A stretch of 64,000 bases of DNA from Fulvivirga maritima. GTDB lineage: Bacteria > Bacteroidota > Bacteroidia > Cytophagales > Cyclobacteriaceae. The DNA lies in the NCBI RefSeq assembly GCF_021389955.1, contig NZ_CP089980.1, forward strand, positions 1,053,501-1,117,500, read 5' to 3'. The position numbers and the translations under genes were made by a program. The notes beneath the pieces are model-generated. The model did not search any database, was not told the DNA's origin, and was given only the letters and a program-made list of their open reading frames with translations. Positions 36,526 to 47,200 of the stretch are shown piece after piece (the first letter of the stretch is position 1; every line of letters starts with the position of its first letter).

Positions 36526-36611
36526 AAATTGTACCACAATAATAGACAATATCACCACCAACTCTTTCAATATTAGCAAATTGTACTACACATTTATCTG
36601 ATCGTGTACAA
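36526..36611. promoter_or_regulatory. Direct repeats, candidate AraC-type operator
   Basis: AAATTGTACCACA (36526-36538) and AAATTGTACTACA (36578-36590) differ at one base and start 52 bp apart, about five helical turns. An inverted core GTACAA follows at 36606-36611, close to the hxlB -7 box. This arrangement suits a regulator that binds two like-oriented sites on one DNA face. Confidence 0.6.
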
Positions 36612-36631
36612 AGGCCCCCTTAAGGCCTCCC

Positions 36632-36639
36632 TACCTTTG
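36632..36639 (+). promoter_or_regulatory. Candidate -7 box of the hxlBA operon
   Basis: TACCTTTG is an exact TAnnTTTG match, 41 bp before the hxlB ATG. No -33 box is seen at the right distance, as expected for an activator-dependent promoter. Confidence 0.55.
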
Positions 36640-36679
36640 CCCCATTAATAATTAACGGAATTTTCATCAACTCATAAAC

Positions 36680-37261
36680 ATGAATACATCCACCACTACT
36701 GAAGCTAAGGCTATACAAAATGCACTGGAAATGATTCTTAATGAGCACCAGGAACTATCTAAAAGGCTCACTTTTGAACCAATAACTTCTATAATACCTG
36801 CATTAAACGAAGCTAAGAATATTTTCCTGATTGGAGCAGGACGCACAGGCTTTATGATCAACGCAGCGGCTATGCGACTGATGCATTTAGGATATTCTGT
36901 TTATGTGGTGGGAGAAACCACTACGCCAGCCATAGGCGAAGGAGATGTGCTTATAGCCGCTTCAGGATCAGGCACTACCTCATCTATAGTAAAGGCAGGA
37001 GAAACGGCTAAAAAAGTAGGAGCTACTTTGATATGCTTTACAACTAATGCTACTTCTCCGCTAGCCGAAGCAGCAGATTATACTGTAACCATACCTGCTG
37101 CTGGCAAGCAAGACCATAACACCAAAGTGTCTTCTCAATATGCCGGCAGCTTGTTTGAGCAGGGCTTTTTATTACTGTTCGATGCGCTAATCCACGAGCT
37201 ATGGAATATAGATGGTAGCTCCGCAGAAGAACTATGGACAAGACACGCAAACATGGAGTAA
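36680..37261 (+). CDS. hxlB: 6-phospho-3-hexuloisomerase
   Basis: This enzyme isomerises 3-hexulose 6-phosphate to fructose 6-phosphate, the second step of formaldehyde fixation in the ribulose monophosphate pathway. It has 193 residues with one SIS sugar-isomerase domain: NIFLIGAGRTGFM (phosphate-binding loop), AASGSGTTSSI and the C-terminal SSQYAGSLFEQGFLLLFDALI helix. It is the first gene of a two-gene operon with hxlA, 51 bp apart, and divergent from an AraC regulator. In a heterotroph this pair usually serves formaldehyde detoxification or pentose supply. Confidence 0.94.
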   Translation: MNTSTTTEAKAIQNALEMILNEHQELSKRLTFEPITSIIPALNEAKNIFLIGAGRTGFMINAAAMRLMHLGYSVYVVGETTTPAIGEGDVLIAASGSGTTSSIVKAGETAKKVGATLICFTTNATSPLAEAADYTVTIPAAGKQDHNTKVSSQYAGSLFEQGFLLLFDALIHELWNIDGSSAEELWTRHANME

Positions 37262-37312
37262 ATCTCATTTAACAATAAATATAATTTCGAAATAAAATAA
37301 CTATATAACATT

Positions 37313-37939
37313 ATGGCCAAATTACAAGTAGCAATTGACTTGCTTACCACAGAAGACGCCATCGCTTTGGCAACTAAAGTAGCACCTTACGTAGACATCA
37401 TCGAATTAGGAACTCCTCTAATCAAGAGTGAAGGCCTAAGCGTAATCACTGCTATGAAATCAGCTTTCCCTGATAAAATGATCTTTGCTGATTTCAAAAC
37501 TGCTGATGCTGGTGGTCTTGAAGCTGAAATGGCTTTTAAAGCAGGGGCTGATTACATCACTATCTTGGGAGCTACTGGTAACTCTACCATCTCAGGAGCT
37601 GTAGAAGCTGCTAAAAAATATAATAGAGCGGTAGTAGTAGATACTATCGGTGTAAAAGACAGAGTGAAGCGTGCTCAGGAAGTAATTGCTCTCGGAGTAG
37701 AATTCGTAGAGCTACATGCTGGGTTAGATGAGCAGGCTGAGCCTGGTTACTCTATTCAGGTTTTAATAGATGAGGCTTCAAGAGCTGGAGTACCTGTATC
37801 TATTGCTGGTGGAGTGAACATCAATAACATAGAAGCAGTTAAAAATTCAGGTGCTACTGTAGCTGTAGCCGGAGCTGCTATTTATGGTCAGGAAGATCCT
37901 GCTGCTGCCGCTAAAGCTTTAAAAGAAGCCTTAGCTTAA
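37313..37939 (+). CDS. hxlA: 3-hexulose-6-phosphate synthase
   Basis: This enzyme condenses formaldehyde with ribulose 5-phosphate to give 3-hexulose 6-phosphate. It has 208 residues and the orotidine-phosphate-decarboxylase-fold barrel. Motifs are QVAIDLL at the N-terminus, ELGTPLIKSEG, the active-site segment FADFKTADAG (Asp60, Lys62, Asp65), and SIAGGVN for phosphate binding. It is unfused and runs with hxlB. The codon use is regular and Ala/Gly-rich, as in well-expressed genes. A strong terminator follows. Confidence 0.95.
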   Translation: MAKLQVAIDLLTTEDAIALATKVAPYVDIIELGTPLIKSEGLSVITAMKSAFPDKMIFADFKTADAGGLEAEMAFKAGADYITILGATGNSTISGAVEAAKKYNRAVVVDTIGVKDRVKRAQEVIALGVEFVELHAGLDEQAEPGYSIQVLIDEASRAGVPVSIAGGVNINNIEAVKNSGATVAVAGAAIYGQEDPAAAAKALKEALA

Positions 37940-37975
37940 GTTAAGTTACTAAGCATTATGCTTATTTTATTATGG

Positions 37976-38006
37976 GCCTCATATCTTACGATGTGAGGCT
38001 TTTTTT
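37976..38006 (+). terminator. Rho-independent terminator of hxlBA
   Basis: GCCTCATATC (37976-37985) pairs with GATGTGAGGC (37990-37999; one G-U pair) around TTAC, followed by seven T. Confidence 0.9.
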
Positions 38007-38082
38007 ATGTTCCGCCTATAACCGCACCTCTCCTCTAAAACAAAAAAGAAGGCTATGCCACTCTCCCTTCTTAAATCAGTCG

Positions 38083-38090
38083 TAAATTTG
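38083..38090 (+). promoter_or_regulatory. Candidate -7 box for acr3
   Basis: TAAATTTG matches TAnnTTTG, about 64 bp before the GTG start. A small stem ACGC-TTA-GCGT (near 38110-38120) lies in the leader. Confidence 0.35.
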
Positions 38091-38153
38091 TGAAGTATGG
38101 GAAATGCTCACGCTTAGCGTCTTCCATGATCAATTAATATAAAAACAATTCTC

Positions 38154-39212
38154 GTGACGAAGAAAAAATTAAGCTTTTTAGACCAATACCTAACCCTGTG
38201 GATATTTCTGGCGATGATAGTAGGTGTCGGCATCGGCTATCTTTTTCCCTCCTCATCTGCCTTTATAAATTCTTTTAGCAGCGGTAGCACCAATATTCCC
38301 ATTGCCATTGGTTTAATATTGATGATGTACCCACCTTTAGCTAAGGTAAACTACAAGCTGCTACCACAAGTATTCAGGAACACAAAAATACTGTCTATAT
38401 CTCTTTTGCTTAACTGGATAATAGGCCCCACTCTAATGTTTGTTTTAGCCCTGATATTCTTACAAGACTATCCTGAATATATGGCTGGGTTAATACTGAT
38501 AGGCCTGGCGCGCTGTATAGCTATGGTGCTGGTTTGGAATGACCTGGCTGAAGGCAGCAGTGAATATGGAGCTGGTCTGGTAGCTCTAAACAGTATATTT
38601 CAGGTCTTTGCTTATAGCTTTTACGCCTGGTTATTCATTACCAAACTGCCTCCTCTTTTTGGTTTTGAAGGTGCCATAGTAGATATATCTATTGCCACTA
38701 TAGCTGAAAGTGTGGCCATCTACCTGGGTATTCCATTTTTAGCAGGATTGCTGAGCCGGGTAATATTGGTGAAACTCAAAGGTGAAGAATGGTATAAGGC
38801 AAAATTTATTCCTACCATTTCACCATTAACGCTGATTGCATTGCTCTTCACTATAGTAACCATGTTTTCCCTCAAAGGAGAACTCATTGTGCAGATTCCT
38901 ATGGATGTTATCCGCATTGCTATTCCACTATTGATCTACTTCGCACTCATGTTTTTAATCGGCTTTTTTGTAAGCAAAGCGATGGGTGCTGAATATGATA
39001 AAAATGCTTCTATAGCCTTCACCGCTGCTGGTAATAACTTTGAGCTGGCAATAGCAGTAGCCATAGCTGTATTTGGCCTCAACTCAGGCCAGGCCTTCAC
39101 TGGGGTAATAGGACCACTGGTAGAAGTACCCGCACTCATCATACTAGTAAGAGTAGCTTTTTGGCTGAGGAAGAGGTATTATGGAGGGGCAGAGGGTACT
39201 CCGGGGAATTGA
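38154..39212 (+). CDS. acr3: ACR3-family arsenite efflux permease
   Basis: This inner-membrane exporter of arsenite has 352 residues and about ten transmembrane helices. The family signature [16 protein letters not shown] contains the conserved Cys needed for transport, and [14 protein letters not shown] and [14 protein letters not shown] are further ACR3 motifs. The start is GTG ([12 protein letters not shown]); there is no nearer ATG that keeps the first helix. No arsR, arsC or other arsenic gene is adjacent, so this is an orphan exporter. It is closed by a bidirectional terminator. Confidence 0.93.
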   Translation: MTKKKLSFLDQYLTLWIFLAMIVGVGIGYLFPSSSAFINSFSSGSTNIPIAIGLILMMYPPLAKVNYKLLPQVFRNTKILSISLLLNWIIGPTLMFVLALIFLQDYPEYMAGLILIGLARCIAMVLVWNDLAEGSSEYGAGLVALNSIFQVFAYSFYAWLFITKLPPLFGFEGAIVDISIATIAESVAIYLGIPFLAGLLSRVILVKLKGEEWYKAKFIPTISPLTLIALLFTIVTMFSLKGELIVQIPMDVIRIAIPLLIYFALMFLIGFFVSKAMGAEYDKNASIAFTAAGNNFELAIAVAIAVFGLNSGQAFTGVIGPLVEVPALIILVRVAFWLRKRYYGGAEGTPGN

Positions 39213-39229
39213 AAGTATCAATAAATTAA

Positions 39230-39278
39230 AAAATGTTAGCCTTGCTTTAACTAATAGTTCTAACAAGACTAACATTTT
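39230..39278. terminator. Bidirectional terminator between acr3 and the glycan locus
   Basis: AAAATGTTAG (39230-39239) pairs with CTAACATTTT (39269-39278), and CTTG/CAAG pairs inside. It serves the convergent genes on both sides. Confidence 0.75.
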
Positions 39279-39285
39279 AATTCTT

Positions 39286-40287
39286 CTAATTACTGGTATA
39301 AATGTTAAATTCTGAAATTACCAAGTAATCTCCTATCCACCCATTAACATGAATCCTTAAAAAACGCGCGTCTATAGGTTCATAAAATTTAATGTACTGT
39401 AAAGAAGATGATGTAGATAAATCAGCTGTACCAATGCTTTCCCAATTACCTTCCTCTACTCCAGAGGAAACAGTTACGGAGGTTAGAGAATAATTTCTAC
39501 TGTAAGTATGCAAGCTCAGTTCTGAAATATTAGAATATTCTTGTCCCAGATCAATAGTAATAGTAGCCTCTTGCGGAGGAGTAACATACCAATATGATTG
39601 GGCACTCCCATTAAACATATTAGACATAGTTCCATAGCCAATTGGGATGTCTAAACTGGCAGTCCAAAGTGAACGATCATCTACAGCAACTCCTTCAACA
39701 TCACTTTCCTCCACATTATTATAAAGATTAGTAACTTCAGTATTCACCATTAAATACAATGTATTTCTGTTTTCACTTATAGTGGCATCTCCTGATTGCA
39801 CTGAGCTTAATGTTAACGGCAAAATGTAATTCGCTTCCGTTAGCTGCACATATGCTTCAACAGGAATTGACACAGTCATTGAATCTGCAGATATAGTTGC
39901 TCCACTAGGTATGGTTAATGTATTTTGAACCAACTGTGCCACACCATCTGGAAGGGCACTATACTCAGTTTCATTCACTTCATTATACGCATCTACCAAA
40001 GAATTATCAGCTTGTATACTCACTGTAATGGGCGACTCTGAAGGCATGGTGCTTCTTATAGGAAAAGAAGCCTGCACACTACCAATACTTCCTAAAGGAG
40101 TATGGATAATAGAAAATGGGAAAGACATATATTCACCAACGGTATAACTTCCTGAATTTAAATATACACGAGTTGTTGACTCCCCTTCTACATCAAAAGA
40201 CTCATCATCATCACAGGCTTGTAACATTAAAAACCCTATAGCTAAAAGGAAAAAGGCAGCTATTTTTATATTAAGATTATTTTTCAT
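39286..40287 (-). CDS. Surface lipoprotein with DUF1735-like and discoidin (F5/8 type C) domains
   Basis: This is the last gene of the glycan locus. From the start at 40287 (MKNNLNIKIAAFFLLAIG) the protein has 333 residues with lipobox MLQAC. An in-frame start at 40338 would overlap the upstream gene and is rejected. The N-terminal half is a BT_3987-type (DUF1735) domain (VYLNSGSYTVGEYMSFPF, DNSLVDAYNEVNETEYSALPDG). The C-terminal half is an F5/8 type C carbohydrate-binding domain (TITIDLGQEYSNISELSLHT, RFLRIHVNGWIGDYLVISEF). It probably binds the host glycan at the cell surface. It is paralogous to the next gene in its first half. Confidence 0.85.
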   Translation of the reverse strand: MKNNLNIKIAAFFLLAIGFLMLQACDDDESFDVEGESTTRVYLNSGSYTVGEYMSFPFSIIHTPLGSIGSVQASFPIRSTMPSESPITVSIQADNSLVDAYNEVNETEYSALPDGVAQLVQNTLTIPSGATISADSMTVSIPVEAYVQLTEANYILPLTLSSVQSGDATISENRNTLYLMVNTEVTNLYNNVEESDVEGVAVDDRSLWTASLDIPIGYGTMSNMFNGSAQSYWYVTPPQEATITIDLGQEYSNISELSLHTYSRNYSLTSVTVSSGVEEGNWESIGTADLSTSSSLQYIKFYEPIDARFLRIHVNGWIGDYLVISEFNIYTSN

Positions 40288-40312
40288 GTTTTTAGATGTT
40301 CTGGGTTTAAAA

Positions 40313-41527
40313 TCAATTACTACATCTGTTTTCCTCATCAGAAATCCAGTTTACATACTCGCTTTTATCGTACAGATTGCCATTTTGCCAAGACTCAGAC
40401 CAATCCATATCATATCCATTACCAGAAACATCGTGAAAAACATGACCTTCACCTTCGTTGAGCTTCCAATAAGCCAAAAGTCCTTCCGATTCCGGGGCTA
40501 CTCCGCATAATCCTAACTGCAACTCACTAGAAGAAAGTGCTCTATCCCATAAGCGGATTTCGGCAATACGCCCCAAAAAGCGCTGTCTATATGGATAAGA
40601 AGACTCAGCAGAACCACTATCAAACCAAGACATGCCTAATTCTAATCGCTGAAACACTGTACCTGTTGTACCTGCAAGCTCTACATCTCTCACCCCATCA
40701 ACATACATGGCATAAGTACTACCATCAAAAGTTAAAGAGATAGTGTACCACTGACCGGTATTAAATCTGGTATTTGATATAAGACCACCTCCAGGACTTA
40801 CCCACTGTAATGAATTGATATCCTGTCCATTCTCACCAAATCTCAATAAATTAGTTATTGATTCATCTAAAGGACAGAAATTACTTAACCTGCTAATAGG
40901 TTCATTACCAGGATGCCACTCATTTATGTAGCATTTAATTTCATAGGTATAGTTATTTAATTCTACTGGCTCATCAGCATAATAATTACCATAAAAATTC
41001 ACATTACTCATATCTAATGAGCTAAAGGCTATTATTCTAGATATACGCAAGTATATGGTTCTTGATGACTCTAATACAGCCATACCTCCACCAGAAGTAC
41101 TTTCGATAGTAATTGGTATGATATAAGTCCTGCCCTCTTCAAAGGCATCAGTAGAGACTACACTTACCTCTACACCTGTAGAAGAAGCCTCTCCTGCCGG
41201 AATAACGGCCTGTGTGTTTTCTAAACTAACCGCTGACTCAGGCAGAGCATAATAACTTGTATTATTATCTTCGTTATAGGTATCAATTAATGAATTATCT
41301 AACCTAAAGTTTACCGTAACATCTTCAGGCACTAAATCTGTTGCTGAAGCTGTCACTATATACGAAGAAGGAGCATCTTCCACCACAAAACGAACCAGCG
41401 GATCACGATCTGTACCGGTAACCAGAATTACATCATCACCAAAATCGAGGTCTCCTTCACAGCCTGCTATTAGAATAAATCCAATAATAAAGCCCAGAGT
41501 TATATTAATATGTCTATTTATCTTCAT
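40313..41527 (-). CDS. Surface lipoprotein with DUF1735-like and LamG domains
   Basis: This is a 404-residue lipoprotein (signal ending LIAGC). A DUF1735-type domain (about 28-170; FRLDNSLIDTYNEDNNTSYYALP) is followed by a concanavalin-like LamG domain (about 190-370; NTGQWYTISLTFDGSTYAMYVDGV, RFLGRIAEIRLWDRALSSSE). LamG domains of this kind bind glycans. It is flanked by the GH18 gene upstream and the discoidin lipoprotein downstream, with gaps of about 30 bp. All three are surface components of one glycan-harvesting system. Confidence 0.88.
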   Translation of the reverse strand: MKINRHINITLGFIIGFILIAGCEGDLDFGDDVILVTGTDRDPLVRFVVEDAPSSYIVTASATDLVPEDVTVNFRLDNSLIDTYNEDNNTSYYALPESAVSLENTQAVIPAGEASSTGVEVSVVSTDAFEEGRTYIIPITIESTSGGGMAVLESSRTIYLRISRIIAFSSLDMSNVNFYGNYYADEPVELNNYTYEIKCYINEWHPGNEPISRLSNFCPLDESITNLLRFGENGQDINSLQWVSPGGGLISNTRFNTGQWYTISLTFDGSTYAMYVDGVRDVELAGTTGTVFQRLELGMSWFDSGSAESSYPYRQRFLGRIAEIRLWDRALSSSELQLGLCGVAPESEGLLAYWKLNEGEGHVFHDVSGNGYDMDWSESWQNGNLYDKSEYVNWISDEENRCSN

Positions 41528-41559
41528 ATTGTTTATTTTAATCTTAGGTAAAAGAGCCG

Positions 41560-42609
41560 TTATCTAATGGCCGGATTAACAATTTGAATGCTCCTTCTAA
41601 TATGATAATAAGGTATGCCTGTATTATTCTTATAAGAACGACCTATGTAAAAAGCGCCAAAGCCACCCTTTTGACCTTCTACAGGATTCCACCTGGCCAT
41701 ACCTTCTAAAGAATACATTCTGGATCCATCTGTAGTCAAAGTGTTACCATCGGCTTCAATAAAAGGTGATCCTCCATCTTCTGCCCAGCTACCAAAGTTT
41801 TCTGTAACAATAAATTTTTCAGGTGCCGTCCAGCTTATTTGATCATAATAACTTTGTAATCTAGCCGCTGAATGCTCTGTAAAACTTTGCGTATAAGCCT
41901 GACGAATGTAAAAATCAACATAAGGATCTGTTTCAGGATCAGGATATTGTGAGTAAAAGTCAACAATTAGGAGCTTATCAGGATACTGCCCTTGAGGGCC
42001 AAAATACTGACCTACATACTCCACCAGTTTAGTAAATTCTTCACCCTGCAACCAATCGCCTTCTGGCTCATAATCAAGATCAACACCATCAATATCAGAA
42101 TCTAACACCTGATCTACTAAATATTGACCATATACTGCAATACCTTCATCGGTATGATTAGCCGCAAGGTCATACTCCGTTCCGTCTCTAAGGGTAATAA
42201 CACCGTTCATTCTGGTAATGGTAGGTGCTACAAATCTGGTTCCCAATGTTTCCTGTGCATAGCGCATATCTTCATAAGCCACAGGTGCATAATCATTACT
42301 TTCCGGGTCATTATTCGGAATGCCCATCCATAATGAACAAATATCCAAGCTATCAGGTAGCCCTTTTATACGCTCGCCCCATGAGGCAGGATCTTTGTAG
42401 CCTTCTACTCCTTCTAATGGAGCATAAGCGGCATACCACACAAAACTTATTACGTGATCAGATTCCTTATAAGCCCTAAGGTTTTCAAAGTACTGCTCAT
42501 CGTAAGTTTTCATATTCTGGATACTTAAAGGCTCTACCTCTGTATCACAACCAGCTATGATGAGCAAAGCAAATATTATTGTACAAAAGCCTATCAATTG
42601 TAATTTCAT
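41560..42609 (-). CDS. GH18 endo-beta-N-acetylglucosaminidase-like lipoprotein
   Basis: This surface enzyme is expected to cut the chitobiose core of N-linked glycans (endo-S/endo-F type). From 42609 the protein has 349 residues; MKLQLIGFCTIIFALLIIAGC is a clean lipoprotein signal. An upstream in-frame ATG at 42639 overlaps the SusD stop and adds ten residues before the signal. The GH18 catalytic motif DGVDLDYE is at residues 174-181 of the shorter form, with Glu181 the acid. It neighbours SusD and two carbohydrate-binding lipoproteins. Substrate assignment is inference from the subfamily layout and the locus. Confidence 0.88.
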   Translation of the reverse strand: MKLQLIGFCTIIFALLIIAGCDTEVEPLSIQNMKTYDEQYFENLRAYKESDHVISFVWYAAYAPLEGVEGYKDPASWGERIKGLPDSLDICSLWMGIPNNDPESNDYAPVAYEDMRYAQETLGTRFVAPTITRMNGVITLRDGTEYDLAANHTDEGIAVYGQYLVDQVLDSDIDGVDLDYEPEGDWLQGEEFTKLVEYVGQYFGPQGQYPDKLLIVDFYSQYPDPETDPYVDFYIRQAYTQSFTEHSAARLQSYYDQISWTAPEKFIVTENFGSWAEDGGSPFIEADGNTLTTDGSRMYSLEGMARWNPVEGQKGGFGAFYIGRSYKNNTGIPYYHIRRSIQIVNPAIR

Positions 42610-42638
42610 GATATCAAATTTTTTGTTCATCCACTTCA

Positions 42639-44261
42639 TTATTTATTATCCCACCATAGTCGTGTACCTCCATTATCAGGACCTCCTAATAAAGAAACAC
42701 CTACCATAACTCCAGCTTGATTGTTTATATATTCAGATTGAGGATAAATGATCCTACGTACCTGATCCTCGGTATCAATGGTGCCGTTACTATTGTTATT
42801 TACCACAGGAATTAGCCTAGGATAACCGGTTCTTCTAAACTCTGCCCACCCTTCAGGTCCATCAGGGTAAATAGCTATCCACTTTTGAGTAATTATTCGT
42901 TCAAGATTTTCTTCAAAAGAAGCGGATTGATCCCAGGCAATAGTAATATCACTAGGCGCATTAGCATTAAAGTCTGATCCAACGGCATTATCTTCAAATG
43001 CAATTGGTACACTCTCATCATCTGAAATATACTCATCTACTCCACCTGCATTATTTTCTTCAAAAGAAACGCGAATACCTGCTTCATAAAGCTCTTGAGC
43101 CGAACCTCCCATATTCCACCCACGTAGAGCCCCTTCAGCTCTCAAAAAATAAGATTCTGCTGCAGTCATCCATACTATTTCGGTACTACTGTTGTTAACA
43201 TTCAAATTAGAAATCTCATCATTTTTATAGCGCGTCCATGAAGAGGTTTCTATCCCCAACCTCACTCCATGATACTCTCCATCATTAGCTATAGTAAAAT
43301 ATGAGGCCCTCCTCGGGTCATTATAACCATTCATATAAGCATCCATAGATGCACTCATTCGCACCTCGCCTGAATTAAAATTATATGCGATATCATAGAG
43401 TGGGTGATAATAGGTCAGGTCAGCAGAATGCTTTAGAGTAGCTCTATCATTAACTTCTGTTAATAGACCTATGGGGTTATTAATTGATTTTTCTGCTTCT
43501 TCCTGAGCCAGTGCAGGATTTGCATACACTACACGCATAGCTAGTCGTAAACGCAAAGTATTAGCAAACCTCACCCATTGAGTAACATTACCATCATATA
43601 TATTATCATAGTCCGCCAAAATGGTAGCATCGGGATTACCAATCACAAAATTGGTAAGATCATCTATCGCATTATCTAACTCTTCAAAAAACCTAATATA
43701 GATATCTTCTAAAGCATCATAGTCATTTTGTACTGAACCAGTACCAAAATCGAGATATGGTAAAGGGCCATAAGCATCTGCCACCCTATGCATTCCTTCC
43801 ACTTTCACCACAGTAGCGAGGGCTGCCACTTCTGAAACCCCTTGTTCTTCAGAAATCCTTACAATATATTCCCAAGTGGGCATCAGATTGATAAAACCTG
43901 AAGTAAAAGTAGATTCTACCCAACTAGTTATGAAATAATAAGATCCATTATGCACACCATTATACCAAGATCCTGTAGGAGCCATATAACCTGAATACAA
44001 ATCGCTTGAAAGACCTTGAGATACCTGATAATCACTACTTAAGTTATCTCCATCATCAAACAAAACCACATTATGTTGCATTTGAGAAAAGAATGCACCT
44101 GTTCTCAGGTTATCATGAGACAGCATCTCTTCTGTAGCCTCGTGCGGGTTTACATTTATTTCATCAAAGGAGCTAGTGCAGGACATTACCAATACAACCA
44201 TAAGACACGTCCAGATATACCTATATTGCTTTAATGTTTTGTATAAACACATATTAATCAA
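42639..44261 (-). CDS. SusD/RagB-family lipoprotein (SusD-like_2 type)
   Basis: This is the glycan-binding partner of the SusC encoded upstream, 540 residues. The signal ends VVLVMSC; a second Met at codon 4 is also a possible start. It has a typical SusD-like_2 N-terminus (FDEINVNPHEATEEML) and the helical core ATVVKVEGMHRVADAYGPLPY; the C-terminus has QKWIAIYPDGPEGWAEFRRTGYPRL, a family signature. It starts 13 bp after SusC ends. The stop overlaps the next in-frame ATG by one base. Confidence 0.92.
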   Translation of the reverse strand: MINMCLYKTLKQYRYIWTCLMVVLVMSCTSSFDEINVNPHEATEEMLSHDNLRTGAFFSQMQHNVVLFDDGDNLSSDYQVSQGLSSDLYSGYMAPTGSWYNGVHNGSYYFITSWVESTFTSGFINLMPTWEYIVRISEEQGVSEVAALATVVKVEGMHRVADAYGPLPYLDFGTGSVQNDYDALEDIYIRFFEELDNAIDDLTNFVIGNPDATILADYDNIYDGNVTQWVRFANTLRLRLAMRVVYANPALAQEEAEKSINNPIGLLTEVNDRATLKHSADLTYYHPLYDIAYNFNSGEVRMSASMDAYMNGYNDPRRASYFTIANDGEYHGVRLGIETSSWTRYKNDEISNLNVNNSSTEIVWMTAAESYFLRAEGALRGWNMGGSAQELYEAGIRVSFEENNAGGVDEYISDDESVPIAFEDNAVGSDFNANAPSDITIAWDQSASFEENLERIITQKWIAIYPDGPEGWAEFRRTGYPRLIPVVNNNSNGTIDTEDQVRRIIYPQSEYINNQAGVMVGVSLLGGPDNGGTRLWWDNK

Positions 44262-44274
44262 AGATTTAAGTTTA

Positions 44275-47200
44275 TTACAATTTTAAATTAACAGAGAATC
44301 CCATACTTCTTAGACTGGGCATCATAAAGTAATCCACTCCTTGATAATATGTACCTGTGTTAGCGGTCATTTCAGGATCAAAAGGAGCTTTATTATAGAT
44401 CATCAGCAGATTTTTCCCCACAAAAGAAACAGTCATGCCTTTTATCCATTTTTGGAAAGTAACAGGCACCTGATATGAAAAAGTGACCTCACTAAGTCGA
44501 ACATTTGTAGCACTATAAGTATATTGTGACCCAATACCTCCATTTACTCCCCCTACGGTTTTGTAATATTCCATGGCAGGAATTCGTTTACCATTCACTA
44601 ATGCTCCGCCGGCTTCTCTAGCCTCAGCTGTTGTAGCCGAGGTTCCAAAGGCATCCATCAATGCTTGAGTATTAGAAACTACAACTCCCCCTACGCGGGC
44701 GCTAAACAAAAAGCCTAAAGAAAATCTATTCCAGCTGATATTATTACCCAAACTCATATAATATTTGGGCGCACTATTTCCCGCTCTGATGTAGTTATTG
44801 GATTCAGCTTCTACTGCCTGCGTGGAAGGGTCAACGAAAATAGCACCATGCTCATCTGCTCTTAAGGTATTTACATAGATATCGCTAATAGATCCTCCTT
44901 CTCGAAGTAACATTTTATAACTACCTGTACCCCCCATATCCAATTCATCGAGCACCACCAAATCACCAGTAATCGGATTTCTCCAACCAGGTAAAAGCTC
45001 TATTATTTCATTTCTGTTAAGAGTATAAGTAAGATAAGAATGTAGTGTCACTTCACCTATTGACTTATTGTAGTTAGCCGTCACTTCTATTCCCTTATTA
45101 TCCACCTGACCAGCATTTACAATTACGCTGGTATAACCGGATGTGGTGGAAAGAGTAGGTTCAAAAAATTGATTGTAAGTACTCGATTGATACAATGTAG
45201 CATTAACACTTAAGCTATTATTAAATAATTCTACATTTAATCCTGCTTCCCAAGCCTTTGTTCTTTCAGGTTTCAAATCGGTATTTGGAAGCCTGGTTTG
45301 AGTTTCTGGATACCCTCCTGTTAAAGAATAAGTAGGAATAGTAATAAATATATCTGGTTCATTTCCTACCTCAGAATACGACGCTCGCAACTTTATTAGG
45401 GAAACAACACTAGAGTTAATATTAAAAATATCAGACATGATACCAGTAACGCCTACAGAAGGGTAGAAAAATGAACTTGTATTGGAACCTGCCAAAGTTG
45501 AAGGCCAATCATTTCTTGCAGTGAGATCGAGATACACTAAATTTTGATACCCCAACTGAACACTAGAAAACACGGCTTGTTTTTTAGTTTCATATCCAGA
45601 TTGTGATCTTTCTGCTGTAGCAGGCATAACATTAGCATAAGTAAATAAATTAGCTACTCCTTGAAGGTTGCCTCCATACATATTTTGATCATAGCTTATA
45701 TTTTCAAAATTAGTACCGATAGTGGCATTCAGGTTAATATTATTATTAAATACATTTCTATCAATATTCACCAAAAACTCCCCATAGATCTGACGTGTAC
45801 CTGTTTCGTTTAATGAGTAATAACCATTTTCTGAAGCAAAAAGGGTATTAGTAGAGGCATTAAACTTTTCCTCATAAGTATCTCTACTTCTATCCATTTT
45901 TATCCTTGAAGACACATTAACACCTTCGGCAACTTTATATTTCAAGCCCAAATTAGTCATATATCTTTCCTTCTGGTTGTTAAAATTATTGCGTTCAGTA
46001 ATCCAGTATGGGTTTTGAAGAGATACACCCTGATCTCCATAAGGCCAAAACTGTGTTTGAAAGTTTCTGGAAGCATTATACCTCTCAAAAGTCTTCACCT
46101 TTTCAAAATCATCTCCGGGAGGGAACAGATAAACTGCCACTAATGGGTTAAAATATTGCCCTTGGGCTGTCATGTTTTGCTCTTCTACGTAACTAGACAT
46201 AAAGCCAAGATCCATAGTAAGGTTATTAATCAGCTCAGTGGAGTTACGAACTGAAAAATTATACCGATCATATTCGTTATTATGTACAATACCTTTACCA
46301 TTAACACTCCCTGCAGAAACATAGGTTTGACTGCGCTCAGAGCCTGTGGATAGACTTACCGAGTTAGTAACATTAACTCCCGTCCTAAAAAAGTCTTCAG
46401 GGTCATAAGAAGAAGGAGTCTCCAGACGCTCTCCCCAGCTATCATAACTCTCGCCCCCTCTCTCCGTTACACCATAGGTATTTTGAAATTCGGGAAGAAC
46501 TAATGGCGAGAGAAATAATGTATTATTAGTAATATTAATGGAAGTATGATCTTTATTTCCCTTTTTGGTAGTAACCAGAACCACTCCATTAGCTGCCGAG
46601 CTACCATATAGTGCGGCAGCGGCAGCACCACTTAACACGGAAATACTTTCAATATCTTCAGGGTTTAGATTAGATATACCATCACCTGTTTGTCCCGCTC
46701 CAGAATACAAATCTGATGGCTGATCTACTGACAAGTTAGGCATAGGGATACCATCAATTACATACAAGGCATTATTATTACCTGATATGGATTTAGCTCC
46801 CCGCATAACCACTCGTGATGAGCCTCCCATTCCGGCTGAAGAACTGTTAATCCTTACTCCGGCAATTTTACCATTAAGGTTATTAACAAAGTTAGCGTCA
46901 GCTACCTGGTTAATGGTTTCTCCTGAGAGCTCCTGAACATTATAGGTTAATGATCTTTCCTCCTTTTCAATACCCATGGCAGTTACTACAATCTCATTTA
47001 AAGATTCTATACTGGGCACCAAAACTATCATCAGCTCGGTCTGATTGCCTACAATCACTTCCTGTGTTTCATACCCTATAAAGCTAAACACGAGAGTAGC
47101 ATTCTCATCTTCCACTTCTACAGAGAATTTTCCGTCCAAATCAGTAACAGCTCCTCTAGTGGTACCTTTAATGAGTACGCTCACTCCTGTTAAAGGCAGA

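Noticed and set aside
38101-38125. Similarity of the acr3 leader (AATGCTCACGC) to the 13.6-kb hairpin
   Set aside because: Only about 11 bases match, and the flanking stems are absent. Too short to call a shared element.
42124-42479. Plus-strand frames opposite the GH18 gene
   Set aside because: They are antisense shadows; the minus strand carries a full GH18 motif and a lipobox.
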